Assembly (NCBI RefSeq): GCF_017254845.1
Contig: NZ_JAFKCU010000003.1
Location: 558,001 to 622,000 of the forward strand
Source of the DNA: Algoriphagus pacificus
Lineage (GTDB): Bacteria > Bacteroidota > Bacteroidia > Cytophagales > Cyclobacteriaceae
DNA: 64,000 bases
Direction of reading: 5' to 3'
In this document: in pieces, positions 1 through 8,453 of the stretch
How the letters are laid out: the number at the start of each line of letters is the position of its first letter
How positions within the stretch are numbered: position 1 is the first letter of the stretch
Program-made: the position numbers and the translations under genes
Notes under the pieces: generated by a model
Seen by the model: the letters and a program-made list of their open reading frames with translations, nothing else
Told to the model about the DNA's origin: nothing
Database searches by the model: none

Positions 1-1
1 G

Positions 2-1840
2 TATCTGAATGGCATCCCGGTAACAGATGGAGAAGGAATCACAGTTATGGATGATATCGATTACGGTTCAGTAACCAATACATCCATTTTAAAAGGTCCA
101 TCTGGAACATTATATGGTTTGGCTATCGCTGGTGTCATCAACATGCAAACAGAAAAAGCTCCCAGAAACAAGACCTCAATCGGGCAAGATATGACAGTTG
201 GAAGTTATGGTTTATTGCGTACGACAACCAGATTGAGTGTTGGTACTGAGAACAGTTCCATTTTACTGAATTATGGACATCAGAAGTTTGACGGCTTTAT
301 GGATCATACAAAATCCAGTAAGGACTTCGCGAACATGATGGGTGATTTTCGCCTGAATGACAAACATACAATCACTACATATCTGGGATATGCTGATAGT
401 TATGATGAGCGAAATGGTGAATTGACAAGAGAGCAATACGAGTCTTTCGATTACTCCGGAAATCCTAGATATATCAAAAACAACGCGCATTCAGCTGTAG
501 AAACTTTCAGAGCTGGAGTGGGAAGCACGTATCGTTTTAATCAAACGATTTCCAATACAACTTCTCTTTTTGGTTCATCCCAGAGATTGGATAATAGCTC
601 TGCGGGAGGATGGAATGATAAGTCTCCATTGAATTATGGATTTAGATCTGTTTCTGATCTGAATTTCAACCTAGGTGAAAATGTGGAATTAGCAGGTCAA
701 GCAGGAGCGGAAGCCCAACGCATGAATGCCCAAACGGTAGGCTACGGAATGGGGGCCGACAGCACTAATCTAGCTGGTTATAATATCATTACGAGTTTGA
801 GAAGTAATCAGGTAACCACTAGTTCTACCATTTCCTATTTTACTCAGTGGACTTTGAAATTACCTTCACAATTGAGTCTGACAGCAGGTTTGGGAATTAG
901 TAATATGAACCTGAGTTTGGATGACAGGCTTTGGGCTTTTTCCAACAATCATCCTGGCAATGATAAATTGAAAGTCTATTCCAATAGCTACAAGGGTTTG
1001 GTTTCACCCACTTTGGCAATAAACAAAGAAATCAATTCTCAGGCTTCTGTTTACGCTTCTTATTCCACTGGTTACAAAGCTCCTGTGGCGAGCAATATCT
1101 TAATTTCCACCACAGGAGAGCTAAATACTGGCTTAAAACCTGAAAAAGGGACTCAATTTGAGTTGGGAACAAAAGGTAGTTTTGCAGACAACCGCTTATT
1201 CTATACGCTTTCTGTTTTCCAAGCCAATTTCCAGGATAAGTTTACCACAGTTACCGTCCAAAATCCTGATAATACTGCAACTCTTTATTCCTACTTAGTG
1301 AATGGAGGAAAATTGGATAACAAAGGGGTAGAAGCTTATGTCAAATATACAGCGTGGGAATCACAATCGGGCTTTCTGAAGCTCATTCAGCCTTTTGCCA
1401 ATTTTACTTTTTCTGATTTTACTTATGAAGATTACCAATTCGAAAGAGTGGGTAAAAATGATCAGGGAAAAGATGTGGCGATTGTAGAGGATTATTCTGG
1501 ATTGGCAGTAGCTGGGGTAGCTCCATTTGTCTTCAATACTGGTATTGATGTGGACACACATGTTGGTTTTTATGGTAACCTCTACTTCAATTATAGAAGT
1601 AGCATGCCATACACCTCAGATGGACTGAATGAAACAGATCCTTACAATTTATTGAATTCAAAAATCGGATTCCGTAAGAGCTTGTCACAATTTGATCTGG
1701 ATCTGTATGTAGCAGCCAATAACATCACTGGCTCTCAGTACTATAATATGGTATTTGTAAATCAACTTCCAGATGCTTACATCCCTGGTCCAAACGAAAT
1801 CAACTTCTTTGGAGGAATCAATCTAAAGTACAGTTTCTAA
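2..1840 (+). CDS. TonB-dependent receptor, 5' truncated by window edge
   Basis: Outer-membrane beta-barrel receptor, probably for a siderophore or heme, energised by TonB. The frame is open to the left edge; the visible part is 612 residues and begins inside the plug domain (YLNGIPV... then LKGPSGTLYG, a typical late-plug motif, and GVINMQT). The rest alternates amphipathic strands and ends in ...LKYSF with a C-terminal Phe, as outer-membrane barrels do. An ATG at 47 lies in the middle of the plug and is not the start. The next genes encode a heme/iron ABC importer, so an iron-related ligand is likely; the exact ligand cannot be read from the sequence. The signal peptide and TonB box lie outside the window. 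Confidence 0.9.
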   Translation, partial: YLNGIPVTDGEGITVMDDIDYGSVTNTSILKGPSGTLYGLAIAGVINMQTEKAPRNKTSIGQDMTVGSYGLLRTTTRLSVGTENSSILLNYGHQKFDGFMDHTKSSKDFANMMGDFRLNDKHTITTYLGYADSYDERNGELTREQYESFDYSGNPRYIKNNAHSAVETFRAGVGSTYRFNQTISNTTSLFGSSQRLDNSSAGGWNDKSPLNYGFRSVSDLNFNLGENVELAGQAGAEAQRMNAQTVGYGMGADSTNLAGYNIITSLRSNQVTTSSTISYFTQWTLKLPSQLSLTAGLGISNMNLSLDDRLWAFSNNHPGNDKLKVYSNSYKGLVSPTLAINKEINSQASVYASYSTGYKAPVASNILISTTGELNTGLKPEKGTQFELGTKGSFADNRLFYTLSVFQANFQDKFTTVTVQNPDNTATLYSYLVNGGKLDNKGVEAYVKYTAWESQSGFLKLIQPFANFTFSDFTYEDYQFERVGKNDQGKDVAIVEDYSGLAVAGVAPFVFNTGIDVDTHVGFYGNLYFNYRSSMPYTSDGLNETDPYNLLNSKIGFRKSLSQFDLDLYVAANNITGSQYYNMVFVNQLPDAYIPGPNEINFFGGINLKYSF

Positions 1841-1854
1841 AATTTTACAATCCA

Positions 1855-1887
1855 AAACCTGCTTCCCACCTCTAGGGAAGCAGGTTT
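1855..1887 (+). terminator. Hairpin after the TonB receptor gene
   Basis: A perfect 13-bp stem (AAACCTGCTTCCC at 1855-1867 with its complement at 1875-1887) and a 7-nt loop lie between the receptor and the hmuT-like gene. Only a short T-rich tail follows, so it may attenuate rather than fully end transcription into the importer genes. Confidence 0.7.
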
Positions 1888-1903
1888 CTTACTGATAGAA
1901 AAA

Positions 1904-2779
1904 ATGAAAAAATACCTAGTGAGTTTCCTTCTTTTGACGGTGTTGGTTAGCTGCGGAAGGTTTAGCAATAAAGATGAAAAGCAGGAGAATGAAGAAAGAA
2001 TTGTCTGTATTTCAAAGCAGTATTCTGAAATAATTTTTGCTTTGGGAGCTGAGGAAAACATTGTCGCAGTAGATCTTTCTAGTACATATCCTCCTGAAAT
2101 AAAGGATCTTCCAACAATTGGTTATCATAGAGCTTTAAGTACAGAAACTATTCTGGCTATGAAGCCTACCTTGATTTTACATGACAATAATATTGGTCCA
2201 GAGCAGGTTGTAACCCAATTGGAGGAATTGCAAATCCCGATGAAAACATTCGGAAATTATCAATCAACCATTGCAGGAACAGATTCATTGATTCATGAAA
2301 TGGGAGACTATTTCGGGAAAACTGAGAAAGCCAAAGCCTTGGTTGAAAAACTAAAATCTGATATGAATCTGGCTTTAGAAGAAGGAAAGAAGTTTACAAG
2401 CAAACCAAAAGTTTTGATCATCCATTTTGGAAGAGCATCAAATGTCTATTTAGTTATGACAAAAAATAGCGTTGCTGCTAAAATGGTGGAATGGGCAGGA
2501 GGGGAAATGGCAGTGGAAGCAGAAGGCCAAATGAAACAATTGTCTCCAGAAGTGGTCGCTGCTGCCAATCCTGACATCATTTTGCTTACTGACTTCGGTT
2601 ACGATCAATTAAGCCAAGGAAATGAAATCGAGAAATTGCCAGGAATTGCCGCAACCAAAGCTTTTCAGGAAAATAAAATCTTTCGAGTAGAAGAGCATGA
2701 CATGGTTTATATCGGACCTAGAACGGGTGAAAATGTACTTCAACTTCAAAAATTAATTCATCCGGATGAATCAAAGTAA
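1904..2779 (+). CDS. hmuT: Heme/iron ABC transporter substrate-binding lipoprotein
   Basis: Periplasmic binding protein that would deliver heme or another iron chelate to the permease encoded next. The 291-residue protein starts with a lipoprotein signal (VLVSC, Cys17) and then has the class III binding-protein fold: an N-terminal lobe starting ERIVCISKQYSEIIFALGAE, a GYHRALSTETILAMKPTLIL segment typical of HmuT-like proteins, a long linking helix near residues 130-160, and a C-terminal lobe with AANPDIILLTDFG. The stop codon overlaps the permease start by 14 nt, so the two are translationally coupled. Heme is favoured over a siderophore because the ATPase downstream is HmuV-like; this is inference. 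Confidence 0.82.
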   Translation: MKKYLVSFLLLTVLVSCGRFSNKDEKQENEERIVCISKQYSEIIFALGAEENIVAVDLSSTYPPEIKDLPTIGYHRALSTETILAMKPTLILHDNNIGPEQVVTQLEELQIPMKTFGNYQSTIAGTDSLIHEMGDYFGKTEKAKALVEKLKSDMNLALEEGKKFTSKPKVLIIHFGRASNVYLVMTKNSVAAKMVEWAGGEMAVEAEGQMKQLSPEVVAAANPDIILLTDFGYDQLSQGNEIEKLPGIAATKAFQENKIFRVEEHDMVYIGPRTGENVLQLQKLIHPDESK

Positions 2780-3794
2780 TTCAAAAGTTATTGGATTGGC
2801 TTTGCTGGTAATTCTGATTCTTATCTCCTTGTTTTCAGTCAAGTTTGGTGCTGTTTCAATCAGTATTCAAGAAATTGGAAATGCTTTTACTCACCTGATT
2901 CAAGGCACTGAGATAACAGACCTAAATGAGCGGATTTTTATGCAAATCCGACTTCCAAGGGTTATTATGGGGATCTTTGTAGGTGCAGCATTGGCAGTTG
3001 GAGGAGTGCTGATGCAGGCACTTTTCCGCAATCCTATTGTAGAACCCGGTTTGATTGGAACATCCAGCGGAGCTGCATTTGGGGCTGCATTCTATTTTGT
3101 TTTGGGGGCAACATTTAAACTCAATCTCGGAGAATGGACTTTACCAATTGCTGCATGCTTGGGTGGTATCGTTTCTACTATGTTGGTTTTCTATCTATCC
3201 CAATCCAAGAATGGAGGAAAAAGCTCCGTGGTTTCTTTACTATTGACAGGAATTGCTATCAATGCTTTGTTTTTAAGTGGGGTTGGATTTCTTTCCTACA
3301 TAGCCAGAGATCCGCAAGCAAGGTCCATTACTTTCTGGAATTTAGGAACCCTATCAGGTGCTTATTGGGAAGGTTTGTTGATCGTTGCAATAGTGACCAC
3401 ATTTAGTATTCTTCTAAGTTTAAGATATGCTAAGCAGCTAAATGCATTGATGCTTGGTGAGCAGGAGGCCCAGCTTTTAGGGATCAGTATTTTCCAGTTA
3501 AAGATTAAAATATTACTGATCAATGTGGTGATGGTGGCGGTAGCAACTGCCTTTGTGGGAGTGATTGGATTTGTAGGATTAATTGTTCCTCATCTGCTGA
3601 GAATGATCAATGGCTCAGATAATCGTTTTCTGATTTGGTCAGGTGCTTTACTAGGAGCCATTGTATTAACTGCCTCGGATCTGACTGCCAGATTAATCCT
3701 GTCTCCAGCCGAACTCCCGATCGGAATAGTAACTTCTTTAATCGGAGTACCTGTGTTTATCATTCTTCTTCGTCGAACCAATTATTTTTTCTGA
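2766..3794 (+). CDS. hmuU: Heme/iron ABC transporter permease, FecCD family
   Basis: Inner-membrane permease of the BtuC/FecCD/HmuU family, 342 residues, about the usual length. The family motif is clear: RLPRVIMGIFVGAALAVGG followed by MQALFRNPIVEPGLIG, and near residues 265-275 the IGFVGLIVPH segment that touches the ATPase. The start ATG lies inside the hmuT coding end. The ATPase gene begins one base after its stop. The three genes are one transport operon probably following the TonB receptor. Confidence 0.9.
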   Translation: MNQSNSKVIGLALLVILILISLFSVKFGAVSISIQEIGNAFTHLIQGTEITDLNERIFMQIRLPRVIMGIFVGAALAVGGVLMQALFRNPIVEPGLIGTSSGAAFGAAFYFVLGATFKLNLGEWTLPIAACLGGIVSTMLVFYLSQSKNGGKSSVVSLLLTGIAINALFLSGVGFLSYIARDPQARSITFWNLGTLSGAYWEGLLIVAIVTTFSILLSLRYAKQLNALMLGEQEAQLLGISIFQLKIKILLINVVMVAVATAFVGVIGFVGLIVPHLLRMINGSDNRFLIWSGALLGAIVLTASDLTARLILSPAELPIGIVTSLIGVPVFIILLRRTNYFF

Positions 3795-3795
3795 T

Positions 3796-4554
3796 ATGAT
3801 CCAACTAGCTAATTTATCCCTAAAAAAAAGTGGAAAGAACCTAATTGATGACGTTTCTTTAAAATTTAACCACGGAAAGATGCATCTAATCTTAGGTCCC
3901 AATGGAGCAGGAAAATCCACTTTGGTCAAACTCATGAGCGGGGAATTGAAACCTAATATCGGTCAAGTTTTAATTGATGGACAGGAATTGGAAAAAACCT
4001 CCTTTAAAGATCAGGCGAAGTATCGAGCTGTTCTTTCTCAAAACATCGAATTGAGTTTCCCTTTGAGAGTGTCAGAAGTAGTTATGATGGGAAGATTTCC
4101 TCATTATGAGAGTAGCCCAAAACCGCTTGATCTAGAAATATGTGAAGAATCCATGAAACTCTTCAGGGTAGATGAAATGAGAAACAGAAACTATTTAACC
4201 TTGAGTGGTGGAGAAAAGCAAAGAGTTCAATTTGCGCGGGTATTTGCGCAGATCTGGACTCCCTTGCCGGGAAGATCTAGGCTGTTGCTATTAGATGAAC
4301 TTTTGACTTTTCTGGACATTTATTACCAATATGATCTTATGCAAAAGATTCGGGATTTTATGGTTAAAAATGAAGATCTCACAGTGATAGGAGTGGTTCA
4401 TGATATGAATATCGCCGCCAAATTTGCAGATACCATTCTCCTGCTAAAAGATGCAAAAGTCTTTGCGTTTGGTGAGACAAAAAACACTTTGAACGCTTCA
4501 ACAATCTACCAGGTATTTCAGGTGAAAGTCGAACAGTATTTTGAAGTGAAATAA
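3796..4554 (+). CDS. hmuV: Heme ABC transporter ATP-binding protein
   Basis: ATPase subunit of the importer, 252 residues. Walker A is GPNGAGKST (residues 34-42), the signature is LSGGEKQR, and the H-loop is VVHDMN. The insertion before Walker B (FAQIWTPLPG) is typical of HmuV. Walker B reads LLLDELLTFLD: the usual DEP tripeptide is D167-E168-L169, with CTT at 4300-4302 where a Pro codon is expected. The catalytic Glu168 is kept, so the protein is probably active. It is separated from the permease stop by one base. Confidence 0.88.
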   Translation: MIQLANLSLKKSGKNLIDDVSLKFNHGKMHLILGPNGAGKSTLVKLMSGELKPNIGQVLIDGQELEKTSFKDQAKYRAVLSQNIELSFPLRVSEVVMMGRFPHYESSPKPLDLEICEESMKLFRVDEMRNRNYLTLSGGEKQRVQFARVFAQIWTPLPGRSRLLLLDELLTFLDIYYQYDLMQKIRDFMVKNEDLTVIGVVHDMNIAAKFADTILLLKDAKVFAFGETKNTLNASTIYQVFQVKVEQYFEVK

Positions 4555-4556
4555 AA

Positions 4557-4582
4557 AAACCACGGAAATTTTTCCGTGGTTT
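4557..4582. terminator. Bidirectional terminator between convergent genes
   Basis: AAACCACGGAA pairs with its complement ending in TTT; A-runs on the left and T-runs on the right let it end transcription both from hmuV (+) and from the DUF2911 gene (-). Confidence 0.85.
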
Positions 4583-4603
4583 CATTTATTAATAGAAATG
4601 GAA

Positions 4604-5110
4604 TTAAGACCCCAGCTTAGCAGAAGCTTTTCCGTATTCCCATCTGATTTCAAAGCTTGATGGCTTTACTTCATAAACCAATCGCTCTTCCATCGTAGAA
4701 GTCTGCTGAGAAGGAACTGAAACTCTCAATACATCTTCTTTAGAATCGTAATCAAAAGCTCCCCACTGCTTAGCAACTTTATTGAATATCAAAGTTGATT
4801 CAGTTTCTCCAGGGATAATAAAGAAACCATAAGTTCCTGCTGGCAATTTCTTGCCTTCTACCATGATATCCTTGGTTGTAGTGAAGGTAGTTGCCTCATT
4901 GGCACCAGCTCTCCATACTTCACCTAAAGGCACCAAATCTCCCCAGATCACTCTTCCTTTAACAGCTGGGCTGCTGTAATTAATTGTAATTTTTGCATCT
5001 CCAACCATTCCTTCTGCAGTTTTAGCAGGGCTTGGTTTTTCTTGTGCATTAGCTGCAAATCCTACAAATGCTAGTAGGGCGATAGCTAAAAGGCTCTTTT
5101 TCAAGTTCAT
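4604..5110 (-). CDS. DUF2911 family secreted protein
   Basis: Exported protein of unknown function, 168 residues. It has a signal peptide ending near AANAQ (about residue 23) and one DUF2911 domain, recognised from SPAKTAEGMVGDAKITINYS, the GRVIWG...VPLGEVWRAGANEAT core and the LPAGTYGFFIIPGE motif. The family is common in Bacteroidota and has no settled role. It stands alone, convergent with hmuV and separated from the upstream oxidoreductase gene by 171 nt. Confidence 0.88.
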   Translation of the reverse strand: MNLKKSLLAIALLAFVGFAANAQEKPSPAKTAEGMVGDAKITINYSSPAVKGRVIWGDLVPLGEVWRAGANEATTFTTTKDIMVEGKKLPAGTYGFFIIPGETESTLIFNKVAKQWGAFDYDSKEDVLRVSVPSQQTSTMEERLVYEVKPSSFEIRWEYGKASAKLGS

Positions 5111-5281
5111 TGTAATAATAGTTATAAGTTAATTGACTGGAAAATACAGAATTTATTGATAAACAAATGTCTCTAAACTGACTTTTTGATTTTTAACAAT
5201 ATGCTAAGAAGCAAACTGATAACTTTTAATCCTGCCTAAAACTGCCATTTCACATTTTTGAGATGCGCATTTACAGGTATT

Positions 5282-6430
5282 TTAAATCTTCACCCAAGCC
5301 TGCTTTTTGTTACTTTCCACAATTCTCTCTCCGATGATCAATTCACGCAATCCATCAGCAAAAGTTGGGAATGAAGCTTTTTCAGGTTGCTTTCCTTCTC
5401 TTACCGCAGCATAAACTTCCTTAAACATCTGCTTGGAAGTATCCGGGAAACCTTCGTTGTGTCCGCCTGGGAATGAAATCAAAGCAGCAGCCTCAGGGTG
5501 GAAAAGACCTGGATCTTTCATCAATACACTATTGGCAGTCTCGCGTTTACCGATCCAAAGTTCGTTTGGCTTTTCTGAATTGAATTCAAAATTGGATTTA
5601 GAACCAGCGATTTCAACATTCAGTCTGTTTTTACGGCCGGCATTCACTTGAGATACAGTAATCGAACCTTTGCTGCCATTATCAAAACGCAAAAGTACTG
5701 TTGCATGGTCTTCGGTATTGATAGGAACTTCTTGGTAATCAGACATATCCAACTTATCACCAGAATAAGTTTCTATGGCTTTCAATGGCTTCAATCGAGT
5801 TTTATGAACAGTCGAAAAATCAGCCATTACTTCTGTGATTTTCAAACCAGTTACATATTCAGTGATATCCAAAAGGTGGGAACCGATATCAGCAATAGCT
5901 CTGCTGTCACCAGATTTGTCTGGCTCTAATCTCCAGTTGTAATCTGTCTGAAGGAAAAGCCAATCTTGTAGGTAAGATCCCATTACGGAATAAACTTCTC
6001 CTAGCTCTCCTTTTTCCCTCATGGTTTTCATTTGTCTGACCATCGGGTAATATCTCAGATTGAAGTGAACGGCATTCACCAATCCTTTTTCTTTTGCAAT
6101 TTTTACCAGCTCTTCTGCCTCATCTATTTTTACTGCTAATGGCTTTTCGCAAATCACATGCTTTCCAGCTTCCAATACAGCTTTAGCCTGAGGATAGTGA
6201 AGGAAATTTGGAGTACAGATATGCACAACATCAATTTCTGGTTGTTGTAGCATGGCTTCAAAAGTATAGGCATTCGGAATTCCAAGAACCTTTGCTTTTT
6301 CATCTGCCAATGCCTGATTGACTTCAACCAAAGCAACTACTTCTACATTAGGGATTCTTCTAAGTGCTTCCAAATGAGCAGGACCGATAAATCCGGTTCC
6401 CACAATGGCAGCTTTTACTGTCTGGGACAT
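5282..6430 (-). CDS. Gfo/Idh/MocA family oxidoreductase
   Basis: NAD(P)-dependent sugar or cyclitol dehydrogenase of the Gfo/Idh/MocA family, 382 residues and no signal peptide. The N-terminal Rossmann motif is GTGFIGPAH (about residues 11-19). The conserved substrate-site motif CEKPLAV is present, with its Lys. The C-terminal alpha/beta domain includes the family's PGGHNEGFPDTSKQMF segment, as seen in proteins annotated as dehydrogenases of hydroxylated rings. It is monocistronic. A second family member at 59735-60847 lacks the EKP lysine. Substrate unknown. Confidence 0.88.
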   Translation of the reverse strand: MSQTVKAAIVGTGFIGPAHLEALRRIPNVEVVALVEVNQALADEKAKVLGIPNAYTFEAMLQQPEIDVVHICTPNFLHYPQAKAVLEAGKHVICEKPLAVKIDEAEELVKIAKEKGLVNAVHFNLRYYPMVRQMKTMREKGELGEVYSVMGSYLQDWLFLQTDYNWRLEPDKSGDSRAIADIGSHLLDITEYVTGLKITEVMADFSTVHKTRLKPLKAIETYSGDKLDMSDYQEVPINTEDHATVLLRFDNGSKGSITVSQVNAGRKNRLNVEIAGSKSNFEFNSEKPNELWIGKRETANSVLMKDPGLFHPEAAALISFPGGHNEGFPDTSKQMFKEVYAAVREGKQPEKASFPTFADGLRELIIGERIVESNKKQAWVKI

Positions 6431-6608
6431 AGGTTAAGTAGGTTATTTAAATATTTATTTAAAATGTCAAATTAGGAAAAATGCTTCAAAAGTAAGGCAT
6501 GAGTATTTTTTCATTTTCGCAATAAAATCAGTCGTCAAAGGCTTTTGCGAGGTAAATTGTTTAAAAAACTCCCCTTTTATCATTGAAAATCAATAAGATT
6601 CGCAAAAA

Positions 6609-7736
6609 TCAAGGCTTAATCCACCATTTTTCTGTAGAACTGAGATTTCCTTCCAAATCTATAAATGAGCCGATCTTAGGAACATAAATCGCTTGATCTA
6701 TCTCCTTTGCTTTTATTAAAACCCTTTCTACAGGATCAGTCCAAGAGTGCATAGCCAATGAAAAAGCAGCCCAATGAATAGGCATGATGACATTTGCCTT
6801 AATATCCTTACCAGCCTGTGCAGTCTCTTCTGGCATCATATGGATTTCCTTCCATCGCTCATTATACTGACCACATTCCATCATGGCAAAATCAAATGGA
6901 CCATATTTTTCGCCTATTTCATTGAAATGAGGACCATAGCCGCCATCACCACTGAAGTAAATATTCTTCGTTTCTCCTTTGATGATCCAAGAGCCCCATA
7001 AAGTCGAAAATCTATTATTTAAACCTCTCCCAGAGAAATGTCTGGATGGAGCAAATGCCAAAAAAATATCATCAACTTGCTGTTCTTCCCACCAGTCAAG
7101 CTCGTGAATTTTAGAAGATTCAATCCCCCAAGATTCGAGATGCGATCCAACTCCTAATGGAACATAGAAGGCTTTTGTCTTTTCCATCAAACGGATCACC
7201 GATTCATAATCCAAATGATCATAATGGTCATGAGAAAACAGAACCATGTCGATTTGAGGAAGTTGCTCGATTTCTATTGGTAATTCTTTGCTAAATCTTC
7301 CTTTTCCCAACAAAGGATGAGGCGCAGGGACATCCCCAAACATAGGATCCAGTAGTATATTTTTACCGTCGATTTGAAGGAGAAAAGCCGAATGTCCGAA
7401 CCAAATCAAGCGAGTAGGGAGGTTCTTGTTGACCAAATCCAATGAATCAACTTTGACAACAGGAATTTCGAAATCAGGTACTCGAGTAGGATCATTTTTG
7501 AAAAACTCTGGCAGCATTTTAACGGCCTTACCAATATCCATATCCATGGAGGTAGGCATTAGGTTGCGAAACTCACCATTGGAATAATGATCTAGTTTTT
7601 CAAAAGCAGCCTTTTTTGCCTCATCTGGATCCGCTCCAAATTGTGGGCTTAGATTTACAAACAGGACACCTATTAAAACCAGAATTCCCGCAAGGGAAAC
7701 AAGTATGACAAAGAGGTACTTTAATATTTTCAGCAA
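6609..7736 (-). CDS. Membrane-anchored MBL-fold metallohydrolase (NAPE-PLD/UlaG-like)
   Basis: Metallo-beta-lactamase-fold hydrolase of 375 residues. The N-terminus is a single transmembrane helix (about residues 8-28), so the enzyme is probably anchored in the membrane. Zinc ligands are seen in SHDHYDHLD, in YFSGDGGYG and in MPIHWAAF. The WFGHSAFLLQIDGK and GQYNERWKEIHM segments resemble the NAPE-phospholipase D-like branch. No ATG lies upstream in frame before a stop and the first internal Met would remove the membrane helix, so translation most likely starts at TTG 7736. A homologue without the helix lies at 20910-21947. Substrate unknown; a phospholipid or phosphodiester is only a guess from the family. 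Confidence 0.85.
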   Translation of the reverse strand: MLKILKYLFVILVSLAGILVLIGVLFVNLSPQFGADPDEAKKAAFEKLDHYSNGEFRNLMPTSMDMDIGKAVKMLPEFFKNDPTRVPDFEIPVVKVDSLDLVNKNLPTRLIWFGHSAFLLQIDGKNILLDPMFGDVPAPHPLLGKGRFSKELPIEIEQLPQIDMVLFSHDHYDHLDYESVIRLMEKTKAFYVPLGVGSHLESWGIESSKIHELDWWEEQQVDDIFLAFAPSRHFSGRGLNNRFSTLWGSWIIKGETKNIYFSGDGGYGPHFNEIGEKYGPFDFAMMECGQYNERWKEIHMMPEETAQAGKDIKANVIMPIHWAAFSLAMHSWTDPVERVLIKAKEIDQAIYVPKIGSFIDLEGNLSSTEKWWIKP

Positions 7737-7989
7737 AATAAATCTGGAGTATGTGGATTGGGGTGAGTGATTAGGAATTATTTAAACTTTAAAATCTAGA
7801 AAAAGGTGCAGTTAATGATTCAATTTTAGCAGCTATTTTTCGACTTTGAAACGCAAGCTTCCAAAGCTAAAAACAAAACACCCTTTAAAACTATTTCATA
7901 ATCAGAATAAGGCCTAGCTAGAGAATTCCACAAATGGTTTCCTTTAGCTTTTGATTTTCTTTAACTTAATACCCTAACATAAATGAACC

Positions 7990-8448
7990 ATGGCAACTTT
8001 AAACCTTAAAATTAATGGAAGAACCCATTCCGTTGATGTAGAAGAAGATACACCACTACTTTGGGTACTTCGGGATCATCTAGGATTGGTGGGAACCAAG
8101 TATTCTTGCGGTATCGCTCAGTGCGGAGCTTGCACAGTACATCTCAATGGAGAGGCAATATTTTCGTGTAGTATGCCTGTTTCCAGTCTGGCATCTTCTG
8201 ATGAAGTAACCACCATAGAAGGACTTTCTGAAGATGGAGACCATCCAGTTCAAAAAGCTTGGGAAGAAATAGATGTGGCACAATGCGGCTACTGCCAAGC
8301 AGGGCAAATCATGAACGCAGCGGCATTTTTGGATAAAAATCCATCTCCTAGTATGGAAGAAATCGAAAATGCGATGAATAGAAATATTTGTCGCTGTGGA
8401 ACTTACCATAAGATAAGAGAAGCCGTAGCTAAAGCCGCTAAAATCTAA
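7990..8448 (+). CDS. (2Fe-2S) subunit of a molybdenum hydroxylase (IorA-like)
   Basis: Small iron-sulfur subunit of a xanthine-oxidase-family enzyme, 152 residues. The plant-type ferredoxin centre uses Cys40, Cys45, Cys48 and Cys60 (CGIAQCGAC...C) and the second centre Cys99, Cys102, Cys134 and Cys136 (CGYC...CRC). It passes electrons from the molybdenum site to an external acceptor. No signal peptide is present; it would be carried out with the Tat-exported large subunit encoded five bases downstream. No FAD subunit gene is next to it, which fits the two-subunit IorAB type that gives electrons to cytochromes or quinone. Confidence 0.93.
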   Translation: MATLNLKINGRTHSVDVEEDTPLLWVLRDHLGLVGTKYSCGIAQCGACTVHLNGEAIFSCSMPVSSLASSDEVTTIEGLSEDGDHPVQKAWEEIDVAQCGYCQAGQIMNAAAFLDKNPSPSMEEIENAMNRNICRCGTYHKIREAVAKAAKI

Positions 8449-8453
8449 AAACC

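Noticed and set aside
7801-7989. Possible promoter TAGCTTTT before the Mo-hydroxylase operon
   Set aside because: No matching TTTG/TTG element at about 20 bp upstream, so I did not call it.
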